A DNA stretch of 57,257 nucleotides from Opitutia bacterium. Its GTDB lineage: Bacteria > Verrucomicrobiota > Verrucomicrobiia > Opitutales > Opitutaceae. Shown piece by piece: positions 15,893 to 23,876 of the stretch. A program made the translations under genes and the position numbers. The notes beneath the pieces were generated by a model, which worked only from the letters and a program-made list of their open reading frames with translations, made no database searches and was not told where the DNA came from. Location of the stretch: positions 1 through 57,257 of the forward strand of contig JACRHS010000027.1 in the NCBI GenBank assembly GCA_016217595.1, given 5' to 3'. The stretch's first letter is position 1, and each line of letters begins with the position of its first letter.

Positions 15893-17209
15893 TCAGATCA
15901 GCTCGGTGACGCCGGGGACCGGGATGGGCGGGAACAAGCCGGGGCCGGGTTTGCACTCCTTCGGGAAGATATCGAGCTTCGAGGAGTTGAGCAGCCAGTT
16001 CCAGGAGAGCTCGCGGCCGGTGTAGGCGGCCATGCGCCCGCCGATGGCGGTGAGGGTGCTGATGGCGACCTGCTCGCCTTCGTTGAGCGGATTGCCGCTG
16101 CGGATGCTCTTGATCAGGTCTTCGTGCTCCACGACGTACGGATTCGGGTTGGCGCCGGAGTAGGCGAAGGGTTTCTCGCCCTTGATCGTGCCTTTGCAGT
16201 CGCTGGTGCCCTTGGTGCCGACGAGGCGCTCGGATACGCGCGTGGCGGTCTTGGGGGCGTGGCGGCACATGCTGAGCACCCGCGCGCCGTTGGGATACTC
16301 CATTTCCACGGCGAAGTGATCCCAGATGTTGCCGGGGATGTTGCCGCGGTTTTGCCGGCCGCCCATGCCCTGGAACTTGGCCGGTGGTCCGCCGAAGGCC
16401 CAGTTCATGATATCGATGTTATGCATGTGCTGCTCGACGATGTGGTCGCCGCAGATCCAGTCCCAGTGGTACCAGTTGTAGCACTGCCACTCGAAGTCGC
16501 TGAGCTCGGCCAGCCAGTCTTTCTTCTCACGGAACCAGATGCCGCCGCCGTTCCAGTAGCACTGGCCGCCGACGAGTTCGCCCATCTCACCCGCCTGAAT
16601 GCGCTTCATCACTTCGATGTAACCCGGCTCGTGCCGGCGTTGCGTGCCGGCGACCACGCCGAGTTTTTTTTCCTTGGCGACCTTGGCCGCGGCGATGATG
16701 GCGCGGCAGCCAACGGGATCGACCGCGGCGGGTTTTTCCATGAATACGTGTTTGCCAGCCTCCACGGCTGCGGCGAAGTGTGAGGGACGGAAACCCGGAG
16801 GCGCTGCGAGGATCACCAGATCGACATCGGTCGCGAGGACCTTCTTGTAGCAATCAAAACCCGAGAAACAGCGGTCAGGCGGGACGTTGGCGGTGCGGGT
16901 GCTCGTCACCACTTCGCCTTTTTTCTTCTCGGGCGACTGGAGTGCTATGCGCGCTTTTTCGACCTGCACCGGGAAAAGATCGCCGAGGGAGACGATCTCG
17001 ACGCCGGGATCGGCATCCATGCAGTTGCGGGCGGCGCCGACGCCGCGGCCGCCGCAGCCGATGACGCCGACGCGCAGCTTATCCGAGCCGGCGGTGGCGC
17101 CGAGCACGCGATTGGCGCCGAGGCCGGTCAGCACGGCGGCGCTGGCCGCAGTGCCGGAAAGTTGGACGAAACTCCGACGAGAGAGTTTGGACAGAGGAGA
17201 GGTATTCAT
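15893..17209 (-). CDS. Tat-exported Gfo/Idh/MocA family oxidoreductase
   Basis: 438 residues. The N-terminus carries a twin-arginine signal (SRRSFVQLSGTAASAAVLTG). A Rossmann nucleotide-binding motif follows (LRVGVIGCGGRGVGAAR), then EAGKHVFMEKPAAVDPVG, the conserved EKPxxxxxxG-type motif that includes the substrate-binding Lys. Later motifs include IVEQHMHNIDIMNWAFGGPP. The family uses NAD(P) to oxidise or reduce sugars and related alcohols. Tat-exported members are thought to carry their cofactor in folded form. It is paired with a Tat-exported TIM-barrel protein 48 bases upstream, suggesting a periplasmic keto-sugar step. Confidence 0.92.
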   Translation of the reverse strand: MNTSPLSKLSRRSFVQLSGTAASAAVLTGLGANRVLGATAGSDKLRVGVIGCGGRGVGAARNCMDADPGVEIVSLGDLFPVQVEKARIALQSPEKKKGEVVTSTRTANVPPDRCFSGFDCYKKVLATDVDLVILAAPPGFRPSHFAAAVEAGKHVFMEKPAAVDPVGCRAIIAAAKVAKEKKLGVVAGTQRRHEPGYIEVMKRIQAGEMGELVGGQCYWNGGGIWFREKKDWLAELSDFEWQCYNWYHWDWICGDHIVEQHMHNIDIMNWAFGGPPAKFQGMGGRQNRGNIPGNIWDHFAVEMEYPNGARVLSMCRHAPKTATRVSERLVGTKGTSDCKGTIKGEKPFAYSGANPNPYVVEHEDLIKSIRSGNPLNEGEQVAISTLTAIGGRMAAYTGRELSWNWLLNSSKLDIFPKECKPGPGLFPPIPVPGVTELI

Positions 17210-17257
17210 CGATGGGTTGACAGTTTTTGGGTAGGTAATCTCGCGGGTTCAGCAGGT

Positions 17258-18211
17258 TCAGATGTCGCAAATCTTGTACGCGGTGGCGAGGGCGGCGAGC
17301 CGGTCGCCCTTGGGGGTGAATTCGTGACCGACGTAGCCTTGGTAGCCGGTCTCGGCGATGGCGCGCATGATGGCGGGGTAATAGAGCTCCTGCGAGTCGT
17401 CGATGTCCTTGCGGCCGGGCACGCCGGCGGTGTGGTAGTGCGCGATGTAGTCTTTGAATTTGCGGATCGTGGCGATGATGTCGCCCTCCTGCACCTGCAT
17501 GTGGTAGATGTCGTAGAGGAGCTTGAAACGCGGCGAGCCGACCTTCTCGACGAGGTTGGCGCCCCAGCGCGAGGTGTCGCACATGTAGTCCTTGTGGTTC
17601 ACCTTGCTGTTGAGCAGCTCCATGCAGAGCGTGACGTTTTTCTGCTCGGCGAAACCGACGATCTGGCGCAGCGCCTCGGCGCAGTTTTTCAGACCCTCAT
17701 CGTCCGGCATGCCGTTGCGATTGCCCGGAAAACAAATGACGTTGGGGTAACCATTCGCGGCGGCGATCTCGATACGCTCACGCATCTTTGCCAGGCACGA
17801 CTCGTGGTTTTCCTTGTGCGCCAGGCCGACGGTCAGCTTGTGGCTCGGGATCATGGAGGCCACCATGCCGTACTTTTTCAGGATCGGGAATTTGTCGGGA
17901 TCGACGAGGTCGAAGCCCTTGAAACCGATTTTCGCGCAGGCCTGCACGTACTCCTCGAAGGGCATCTTGCCCGGCCCCATCGAGACCGTCTGCTTGATGC
18001 GGCCACCGGGCGCGGTCGGGGCTGCCGGAGCGGGTGCGGTCGCGGTTTCGGCGGCAAACGCGCTCTGCAACGCCGGGCCGCTTACGACGGCGATGGCGGT
18101 GCCGCCAACGGCACGGCGCAGGAAATTGCGCCGGGATAATGCGGACGCCGGGGTGGAAGGATTGCGTTGAGGGGCGGAAGATGCGGGGGAGATGGAGCGG
18201 GAATTAGGCAT
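17258..18211 (-). CDS. Tat-exported TIM-barrel protein (hydroxypyruvate isomerase/sugar-phosphate isomerase-like)
   Basis: 317 residues. The twin-arginine signal LSRRNFLRRAVGGTAIAVVS is at about 24-43. The AP-endonuclease-2/xylose-isomerase-like barrel follows, with motifs FKGFDLVDPDKFPILKKYGM, VTLCMELLNSKVN, FKLLYDIYHMQVQEGD and GYVGHEFTPKGD. These contain the metal-coordinating Glu, Asp, His and Glu expected for this fold. Exported members of this family occur beside Gfo/Idh/MocA proteins in sugar-degradation loci, where they act as isomerases, epimerases or lyases. The exact reaction is unknown. It is the first gene of the minus-strand run, and an 18-bp palindrome lies about 250 bases upstream. 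Confidence 0.88.
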   Translation of the reverse strand: MPNSRSISPASSAPQRNPSTPASALSRRNFLRRAVGGTAIAVVSGPALQSAFAAETATAPAPAAPTAPGGRIKQTVSMGPGKMPFEEYVQACAKIGFKGFDLVDPDKFPILKKYGMVASMIPSHKLTVGLAHKENHESCLAKMRERIEIAAANGYPNVICFPGNRNGMPDDEGLKNCAEALRQIVGFAEQKNVTLCMELLNSKVNHKDYMCDTSRWGANLVEKVGSPRFKLLYDIYHMQVQEGDIIATIRKFKDYIAHYHTAGVPGRKDIDDSQELYYPAIMRAIAETGYQGYVGHEFTPKGDRLAALATAYKICDI

Positions 18212-18592
18212 AGAGGTACAGGCTGGAGGGTTGCGAGTAGGACAGACTTGGATCGGCGACCAGAGAAAGACGCCCTGATCGGTGGGACAACGAGCGCGAG
18301 GTAAAGAACAGAAAGGGGGGCTGACGGGGAAACGCCGGCGACTATGCGGTGGTGCTATGTGGACACGAGAAAAAATACTGCGGTATGCCCCGAAAGACGC
18401 AGCCTAGTCGGCATGGTTTCGGAGAAACATCGCCACGGTGTCGACCGAGGGAAATTTAGGCGTAAAAATTGATTTTTACACCATCGTCGCCTTGACCTCG
18501 CGAGGTCGACCAACACTATCACCCCCGCGCCCTACGGCGCACGTTCTGTCAGAGTAAACTTAGTTCATTCACCCTCCCAAATTAAGGCCCCT
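18212..18592. other. Gene-free 381-bp region between divergent genes
   Basis: No convincing coding frame is visible. The stretch holds the upstream region of the minus-strand Tat-protein run and of the small plus-strand gene at 18593. Its one clear feature is the palindrome at 18462-18479. Confidence 0.5.
18462..18479. promoter_or_regulatory. Perfect 18-bp palindrome, candidate operator
   Basis: GTAAAAATTGATTTTTAC consists of two 8-base arms around TG. It is extended to an imperfect 24-bp symmetry (GG.G ... C.CC) at 18459-18482. The AT-rich arms stand out in a GC-rich surrounding, in the region shared by two divergent genes. It looks like a binding site for a dimeric repressor, but the protein is not identified. 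Confidence 0.45.
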
Positions 18593-18820
18593 ATGACTTG
18601 CTGCAAAATCGAGATTCTCGAACCACACAGTGGTGAGATCGGTGAAGCCATCACCCACGAAGATCACCTCTTCGAGGCTGAGGAATACCATTACGAGTCC
18701 GGCCAGAAACTCGAAGTCGCGGTGCACAACACTGTCGACTCACATTGGCACATCTTCACCGATCTCGATTCTGGACACCGTTTCAAGATTCCGCCGCAGA
18801 AGTATCGTTTGGTTTGTTGA
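18593..18820 (+). CDS. Small hypothetical protein
   Basis: 75 residues from ATG 18593 (starting MTCCKIEILEPHSGEIGEAI). It is acidic and His-rich in the middle (HEDHLFEAEEYHYESG, DSHWHIFTDLDSGHRFKIPP) with no signal peptide or membrane segment. The Cys pair near the start and the His cluster could bind metal, but this is speculation. I do not recognise a family. A good hairpin-plus-T terminator follows, which supports it being a real single-gene transcript. Confidence 0.6.
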   Translation: MTCCKIEILEPHSGEIGEAITHEDHLFEAEEYHYESGQKLEVAVHNTVDSHWHIFTDLDSGHRFKIPPQKYRLVC

Positions 18821-18840
18821 TCGTCTGATTTTTCCACTCA

Positions 18841-18884
18841 GGGGCTCGCGCGCTTCGGCAACGAAGGCCGGGCCCCGTTTTTTT
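18841..18884 (+). terminator. Rho-independent terminator after the small gene
   Basis: A stem with outer arms GGGGC/GCCCC and inner arms CTTCG/CGAAG closes on a GCAA loop (18841-18876). It is followed by a run of seven T at 18878-18884, 20 bases after the stop codon. The middle of the stem is imperfect. Confidence 0.7.
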
Positions 18885-19081
18885 GGCCGATAGGCAGGAG
18901 AGCGGAGTTGTCCGTGCCTGAGCCAATTTTCGCTCACCTCCGCGCCACCTGCCTGACTAACAGCGCTGGCAGCGCAATATGGCTTACTTTGAGGCCGGGC
19001 GCTTACACAGCGCAAAAAAGCGGCGCCATGAGCGCGATTGGATAGATCGAGCTATCGGGCGTGAAGCATTGGCCGGCTCTC

Positions 19082-19198
19082 GTGTGCAGCGATGATTGTG
19101 AGCGGACGATTGCGCCTGCTGTGACTCTGCAGGTCAGTGGCGTGGATGGCGGGGCGGGTATCGCGTTGTTCGAGGTTTACGATCTCGGCGAGCCGTAA
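19082..19198 (+). pseudogene. Remnant of a C-terminal repeat module (GIALFEVYD end)
   Basis: The frame that ends at TAA 19196-19198 reads APAVTLQVSGVDGGAGIALF, then EVYDLGEP and stop. This matches the last strand and tail of the module repeated in the protein at 12597-14492 (APGVLTTHVSATDRAAGVAL, then LELYD). No start codon, upstream module or complete gene accompanies it. It appears to be the 3' end of a decayed or deleted gene for a similar secreted protein. Confidence 0.5.
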
Positions 19199-19309
19199 GC
19201 GCCGCATCTTTCTCTTGGCGAGCCCTCCCGCGCCAGCGGCGGATCGTAAGTAACCAACTATTTAATTGCGCGAGCCGCCGCCTTCTGATTGCGTAGATAA
19301 GCATTGTTG

Positions 19310-19315
19310 TATAAT
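19310..19315 (+). promoter_or_regulatory. Candidate -10 box for the symporter gene
   Basis: A perfect TATAAT sits in a distinctly AT-rich stretch, 32 bases before the ATG at 19348. The best -35 candidate is TTGCGT at 19289-19294 with a short 15-base spacer, so the promoter is plausible but not certain. Confidence 0.4.
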
Positions 19316-19347
19316 ACTGAATATTAAAAAATTAGAAATTTGACCCC

Positions 19348-21288
19348 ATGCATTGGATCGACTGGTTGATCGTTTTACTGCCCGCGGCGATTGTGCTAGG
19401 AATCGCGATTCGCTCGGTGCGCTATTTGCGCGGTGTTTCCGATTTCTTGGCGGGAGGACGCAGCGCCGGGCGTTATCTTGTGGCCAACGCTTATGGCGAG
19501 GCGGGGATGGGCGCGATCACCGTCGTCGGCCTGTTCGAGATCTACCACCAGTCCGGCTTTGTCTTCGGGTGGTGGAACACACTCTACACTTTGGCGATGC
19601 TGCTCATCGCGCTCACCGGGTTCTGCATTTACCGCTACCGCGAGACGCGCGCCATGACGCTGGCCCAATTTTTCGAGATACGATATAGCCGGCGATTTCG
19701 CATTTTCGCGGGCTTCCTTTGCGCGGTTTCGGGCATTCTGAATTACGCGATTTTTCCGGCGGTCGGGGCCAGGTTCTTCGTGTACTACTGCGGCTTTCCC
19801 CATGAGCTGCATTGGGCGGGGCTGACGATACCGACATTCATTCCGGTGATGGCCTGTCTGATGACTTTTGCCGCTTCTTTCACGATCATCGGCGGGCAGC
19901 TGACGGCCATGATCACCGATTGTTTCGAGGGCCTCCTGTCGGGCGCGATGTACATAGTGATTGTTGTCACGCTGCTCTGGCTGGTTCCCTGGACCAAGAT
20001 CAGTGAGGTCATGAGTGTGGCGCCGGCCGGGCAATCGCTGCTGAACCCGTACGACAGTGGCGCCATCTCGGATTTCAATCTGTGGTATGTGCTGATCAAC
20101 GTGTTTGCCACCGTGTACTCGCGCCTGGCCTGGCAGGGCAACCAGGGCTTCAACTGCGCGGCGATCAATCCGCACGAGGCCAAGATGGGCGGCATTCTGG
20201 GCAACTGGCGCGAGTATTCCAAAAAGCTGCTGATTCTCATCATGGCGGTCTGCGCGTACGCCTATCTCCGCCATCCGGAATTTGCCGGCGCGGCTTCGGG
20301 GGTGGAGCACGAGCTCAAGCAGATCAGCAATCCCGCGCTGCAAACTCAGGCGCGCGTGCCCATCGCCTTGAGTCATCTGCTCCCTGTCGGCGTGAAGGGC
20401 ATGCTGTGCTTCATCATGCTATTTGCACTCATCGCGTGCGATTCCTCCTACCTGCATTCTTGGGGCTCCATCGTCATCCAGGATGTGATTCTGCCTTTGC
20501 GCAAAAGCGGCGCGCCGGTGGATCCCAGGCAGCACATGCGGCTGTTGCGCTGGTCCATCGTGGGCGTGGCGGTCTTCGCCTTTCTGTTCTCCGCGCTGTT
20601 TCGCCAGACCGATTTCATCTACATGTATTTCGCGATCACCGGCGCGATTTTCCTCGGCGGAGCCGGGTCGGTCATCATCGGCGGACTCTATTGGAAACGT
20701 GGCACCACCGCGGCGGCTTGGACCGCGATGATTGCGGGCAGCTCGCTGGCGGTCGCCGGCATCGTGGTGCGCCAGATCAACCCTCGCTTCCCGCTGAACG
20801 GGCAATGGCTGTTCGCCATCGCCATCAGTTGCGCGATCATATCGTACGTGATCGTCTCGTTGCTGAGCAAGCAGCCCGCTTACAACATGGATAAACTGCT
20901 GCATCGCGGGGCCTGGGCGGTGCAGGACGATGCGGCTCCCAGCGTGCAAACGCGGATACCGCGTTGGATGGCGGTGCTCGGCATCGACGAACAATTCAGC
21001 CGCCGCGACAAGCTGCTCTCGATCGGCATGTTTACCTGGAACATGCTCTGGCTGGTAATATTCCTCGTCGTCACGGTCTGGCATGTGTTTTTCGGCGCCT
21101 GGCCCGTGAGCTGGTGGTCGCAATACTGGTTCTATGCGGGTGCGCTGATTCCGTTGCTGGTGGGTATAGTGACGACGATTTGGTTCACGGTTGGCGGCAT
21201 CGGTGATATTCGGGCGCTGTTTCGGCGGCTCGATGCCCGCAACGCCGCGAAAACACCGGAGCCGTCCGCGTCGTCCGAGCGCCCGTAG
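19348..21288 (+). CDS. Sodium:solute symporter (SSS family)
   Basis: 646 residues with about 14 to 15 membrane helices. The N-terminus shows the SSS pattern VSDFLAGGRSAGRYLVANAY then GEAGMGAITVVGLFEIYHQS. Later motifs include TIIGGQLTAMITDCFEGLLS, the core sodium-site region. The family couples sodium entry to uptake of sugars, amino acids or other organic solutes. The substrate cannot be named from sequence. The unusual length (over 600 residues) and a C-terminal polar tail fit the longer SSS subgroup found near carbohydrate genes. A TATAAT box lies upstream, and the gene runs convergent to the EF-G paralogue with a terminator between them. Confidence 0.9.
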   Translation: MHWIDWLIVLLPAAIVLGIAIRSVRYLRGVSDFLAGGRSAGRYLVANAYGEAGMGAITVVGLFEIYHQSGFVFGWWNTLYTLAMLLIALTGFCIYRYRETRAMTLAQFFEIRYSRRFRIFAGFLCAVSGILNYAIFPAVGARFFVYYCGFPHELHWAGLTIPTFIPVMACLMTFAASFTIIGGQLTAMITDCFEGLLSGAMYIVIVVTLLWLVPWTKISEVMSVAPAGQSLLNPYDSGAISDFNLWYVLINVFATVYSRLAWQGNQGFNCAAINPHEAKMGGILGNWREYSKKLLILIMAVCAYAYLRHPEFAGAASGVEHELKQISNPALQTQARVPIALSHLLPVGVKGMLCFIMLFALIACDSSYLHSWGSIVIQDVILPLRKSGAPVDPRQHMRLLRWSIVGVAVFAFLFSALFRQTDFIYMYFAITGAIFLGGAGSVIIGGLYWKRGTTAAAWTAMIAGSSLAVAGIVVRQINPRFPLNGQWLFAIAISCAIISYVIVSLLSKQPAYNMDKLLHRGAWAVQDDAAPSVQTRIPRWMAVLGIDEQFSRRDKLLSIGMFTWNMLWLVIFLVVTVWHVFFGAWPVSWWSQYWFYAGALIPLLVGIVTTIWFTVGGIGDIRALFRRLDARNAAKTPEPSASSERP

Positions 21289-21340
21289 CAGCCGGGGTGA
21301 CGAGGCCGGACGGCGTTGCGACGCGTACGGAGTGCCGCGC

Positions 21341-21370
21341 AAAAAAAGGCGGAGCCGCGTGGGCTCCGCC
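21341..21370 (-). terminator. Rho-independent terminator of the EF-G paralogue gene
   Basis: Perfect 9-base arms GGCGGAGCC (21348-21356) and GGCTCCGCC (21362-21370) are followed, on the minus strand, by seven T (the A run at 21341-21347). It lies 35 bases after the minus-strand stop codon. Confidence 0.8.
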
Positions 21371-21404
21371 TGTGAAGGGGTGAGGCGATTTCCGTCGCCG
21401 CGGA

Positions 21405-23507
21405 TTAGGTGACGGCCTTGCCGGCTTGCAGGGCTTCGCGCCGCAGGCGCGCTTCTTCGATCAGCTTCTTTTCGATCTCGGGCGGCACTTGCTCGTAGTG
21501 ATCGAACGCTTCCGAGTGGCGTCCGCGTCCGCTCGTGATCGACCGCACCACGCTGCTGTAATGGTACAGATCTTTTTGCGGCACGTGCGCCTTCACGATC
21601 TGGAAATGTCCGTCGGCCTCGATGCCGAGGATCTTGCCACGCCGCGAGGAGATGTCGCCCATGATGTCGCCGAGATACTGCTCCGGCACCGTGACGGTGA
21701 CGGTGTAGATCGGCTCCAGCAGCTTGGGCTGGGCGTTCATGAAGCCTTCCTTGAAGGCGAAATATCCGGCGATCTGAAACGCGATGTCCTTCGAGTCCAC
21801 CGGGTGCATCTTGCCGTCGTAGAAGTCGGCCTTCACGTCGACCACGCGGTAGCCGGCGAGAATGCCTTCGGTGCAAACCTGCCGCACGCCTTTCTCGACG
21901 GAGACCACGAAGACGCGGTCAACGTTGTTGCCCACGAGGCTTTGCTTGAACTCCACGCCGGAATCGCGCGGGGCGGGTTCGAGGCGCATCCAGACTTCGG
22001 CGAACTGGCCGGCGCCGCCCGTCTGCTTCTTGTGGCGGTAACGCGAATCGGCCTTGCCGCGGATGGTCTCGCGGTAGGGGATGCGCGGCTCCTCCAATTC
22101 GAGCGAGACGCCGAAGCGGCGGAGCATGCGCTCGACGATAATCTGGAGGTGGATTTCGCCCTGCCCGGAGACGATGGTCTGGTGCACCTCGTCGTCGACG
22201 CGATAGAGGAAGGTCGGGTCCTCATTGTGCAATGTGGCCAGGCCGGAGGCGAGTTTGTCCTCGTCGCCCTTGGCTTTGAGTTTGAGGGCGCCGTGGATGT
22301 TGGGCTTCGGGTAAACGACCTTGGGCAGCTCGACGACGTACTTGGGGCTGCAGAGCGTGTCGCCGGTGTGGGTGTTGCGCAGTTTCACCACGGCACCGAT
22401 GTCGCCGGCTTGCAGGCTGGGGACGGTGGTGCGGTCCTGGCCGTTGAGCACGTAAATCTGGCCGATGCGCTCGTTGGTCTGGCGGGAGCCGTTGACGAGA
22501 TCGTCGCCGCTGCGGAGCGTGCCGGAGTAAATGCGGAACAGCGAAAGCTCGCCGACGCCCTGCTCGTTCATCGTCTTGAAAATGTAGGCGACGGGGTCGG
22601 GGTTGGAGAGGGCCACGGTGCCTTCCACGCCGCTGGAGTCGCGGGCGGGAACCTCGGCGCGGTCGAGCGGGGAGGAGCCGTACTTCGCAATGAAATCCAT
22701 GAGGCGGGACACGCCGACGTTGGTCTCGGCCGAGGTGGCGAAGAGCGGGATGAACACTTGCTTCTGGATCGCCTGATGCAAACCGGCGCGCAGCTCCTCC
22801 TCGGCGAGCATGCCCCGCTCGAAGAATTTTTCCATGAGCGAGTCGTCCGACTCGGCCACGTATTCGATCAACTGGCGGTGCAGGGCGTGAACGCGTTCGT
22901 CGAGCGGGCCCTCGGCGGATTTCTCCTCGTAGAGGCCGTTGCCACCCGGCTTGTAGACGACGATCTCGTTGCGCATGACGTCGAGCACGCGGGAGAAGCC
23001 CGGGCCGGCGTCGAGCGGGATGGCCATCGGGAAAACGTTTTTGCCGAAATGCTCCTGGAGGCTGGCGAGCACGGCGTCGAAGTTGACGTTGGGTTTGTCG
23101 AGTCCGTTTACGACAATCATCTTCGGCAGGCCGTACTGCGTGGCGTATTCCCAGACCGTGTCGGTGCCGTAGCCGATGCCGTGGGCGGCGTTGACGACGA
23201 CAAGGGCAAAGTCGCCGACGCGCAACGCGCCGAGGCCTTCGCTGATGAAGTCGGCGCATCCGGGGGTATCGATGATGTTGAGCTTTTTGCCCTGCCACTC
23301 GGTGTGGAGGAGCGAAGCGTGGACGGAGATCTGGTGGGCTTTCTCGCTCGGGTGATAATCGCTCGCGGTGGTGCCCGCGGTGATGCTGCCCATCCGGCCT
23401 ATTTTGCCGCTGCACGCCAGCATCGCTTCACAGAGCAAAGTTTTGCCGCTGGAAGCATGGCCGACGACAGCGAAGTTGCGCAGATCCTTGGAGGGGTACT
23501 CCTTCAT
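21405..23507 (-). CDS. Elongation factor G-like GTPase (EF-G paralogue)
   Basis: 700 residues covering the full EF-G layout: GTPase domain, domain II, and the III-V region including EIHLQIIVERMLRRFG and the C-terminal GDIMGDISSRRGKILGIEA. The P-loop is GHASSGKT (16-23) and G3 is DTPG (80-83). G4 is NGLD (134-137) instead of NKxD, and the switch I region around SEKAHQISV lacks the usual ERGITI wording. These changes mark the divergent EF-G-like subgroup rather than the main translocase. It probably acts on the ribosome, but its role is not defined. It stands alone, with a terminator downstream. Confidence 0.9.
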   Translation of the reverse strand: MKEYPSKDLRNFAVVGHASSGKTLLCEAMLACSGKIGRMGSITAGTTASDYHPSEKAHQISVHASLLHTEWQGKKLNIIDTPGCADFISEGLGALRVGDFALVVVNAAHGIGYGTDTVWEYATQYGLPKMIVVNGLDKPNVNFDAVLASLQEHFGKNVFPMAIPLDAGPGFSRVLDVMRNEIVVYKPGGNGLYEEKSAEGPLDERVHALHRQLIEYVAESDDSLMEKFFERGMLAEEELRAGLHQAIQKQVFIPLFATSAETNVGVSRLMDFIAKYGSSPLDRAEVPARDSSGVEGTVALSNPDPVAYIFKTMNEQGVGELSLFRIYSGTLRSGDDLVNGSRQTNERIGQIYVLNGQDRTTVPSLQAGDIGAVVKLRNTHTGDTLCSPKYVVELPKVVYPKPNIHGALKLKAKGDEDKLASGLATLHNEDPTFLYRVDDEVHQTIVSGQGEIHLQIIVERMLRRFGVSLELEEPRIPYRETIRGKADSRYRHKKQTGGAGQFAEVWMRLEPAPRDSGVEFKQSLVGNNVDRVFVVSVEKGVRQVCTEGILAGYRVVDVKADFYDGKMHPVDSKDIAFQIAGYFAFKEGFMNAQPKLLEPIYTVTVTVPEQYLGDIMGDISSRRGKILGIEADGHFQIVKAHVPQKDLYHYSSVVRSITSGRGRHSEAFDHYEQVPPEIEKKLIEEARLRREALQAGKAVT

Positions 23508-23520
23508 AGAGATATTATGG

Positions 23521-23526
23521 ATTATA
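23521..23526 (-). promoter_or_regulatory. Candidate -10 box very close to the EF-G paralogue start
   Basis: A perfect TATAAT on the minus strand ends 13 bases before the ATG at 23507. If used, the transcript would start about 7 bases before the ATG and have almost no leader. No Shine-Dalgarno motif is visible there. No good -35 box was found. Confidence 0.3.
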
Positions 23527-23861
23527 GGGTTGGCTAAAAAGGAGGAAGCCGGACGCGGACCTGGTGGGGAGCCCTAGCTCGCGGCCGGCCTCCTTTCGGT
23601 GGAATACAACGCGCCGCACGCCCGTGTCGCTTGGGGAAAGCTCCACAAGTCTATTTTGGGTGTTTTTTGTGCTTCGTTCATCCAAAAGGGGACGGATGCG
23701 CGCCCGCATGTTTTGCGGAGAATTCGCGTTTGCACCAAGACTAAACTTGGCGCGGCGCGAAAAAAGGAAACTTGCGTTTTCGCCGCCAGAGGTGGCCGAA
23801 AATTTGCCGCGGCGCGATGGGGATGAAGTTTTTTTGTGCGGTTTTCGCGCGGGCGGGTGTT

Positions 23862-23866
23862 AGGAG
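23862..23866 (+). promoter_or_regulatory. Ribosome-binding site deciding the sigma-TonB fusion start
   Basis: AGGAG lies 10 bases before the ATG at 23877. It supports that start over the upstream in-frame ATG at 23772. Confidence 0.6.
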
Positions 23867-23876
23867 TTATACCGCC

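Larger units (their letters stand above)
18885..19347. other. Gene-free region holding a gene remnant and the symporter promoter
   Basis: No intact gene is visible. The stretch contains a short coding remnant (19082-19198) related to the repeated module of the hydrolase at 12597. An AT-rich segment with a TATAAT box comes just before the symporter gene. Confidence 0.5.
23508..23876. other. Gene-free 369-bp divergent promoter region
   Basis: No supported coding frame lies between the EF-G paralogue start (minus) and the sigma-TonB fusion start (plus). A TATAAT box on the minus strand lies next to the EF-G start, and an AGGAG ribosome site precedes the fusion gene. The remainder shows nothing I can name. 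Confidence 0.5.

Noticed and set aside
19094..19107. ATTGTGAGCGGA, identical to 12 bases of the E. coli lac operator
   Set aside because: The other half of the operator symmetry is missing, and the bases lie inside a coding remnant. This is most likely chance.
21426..23537. 703-codon plus-strand open frame
   Set aside because: It is antisense to the EF-G paralogue, whose domains are clear. The plus-strand product shows no motif.
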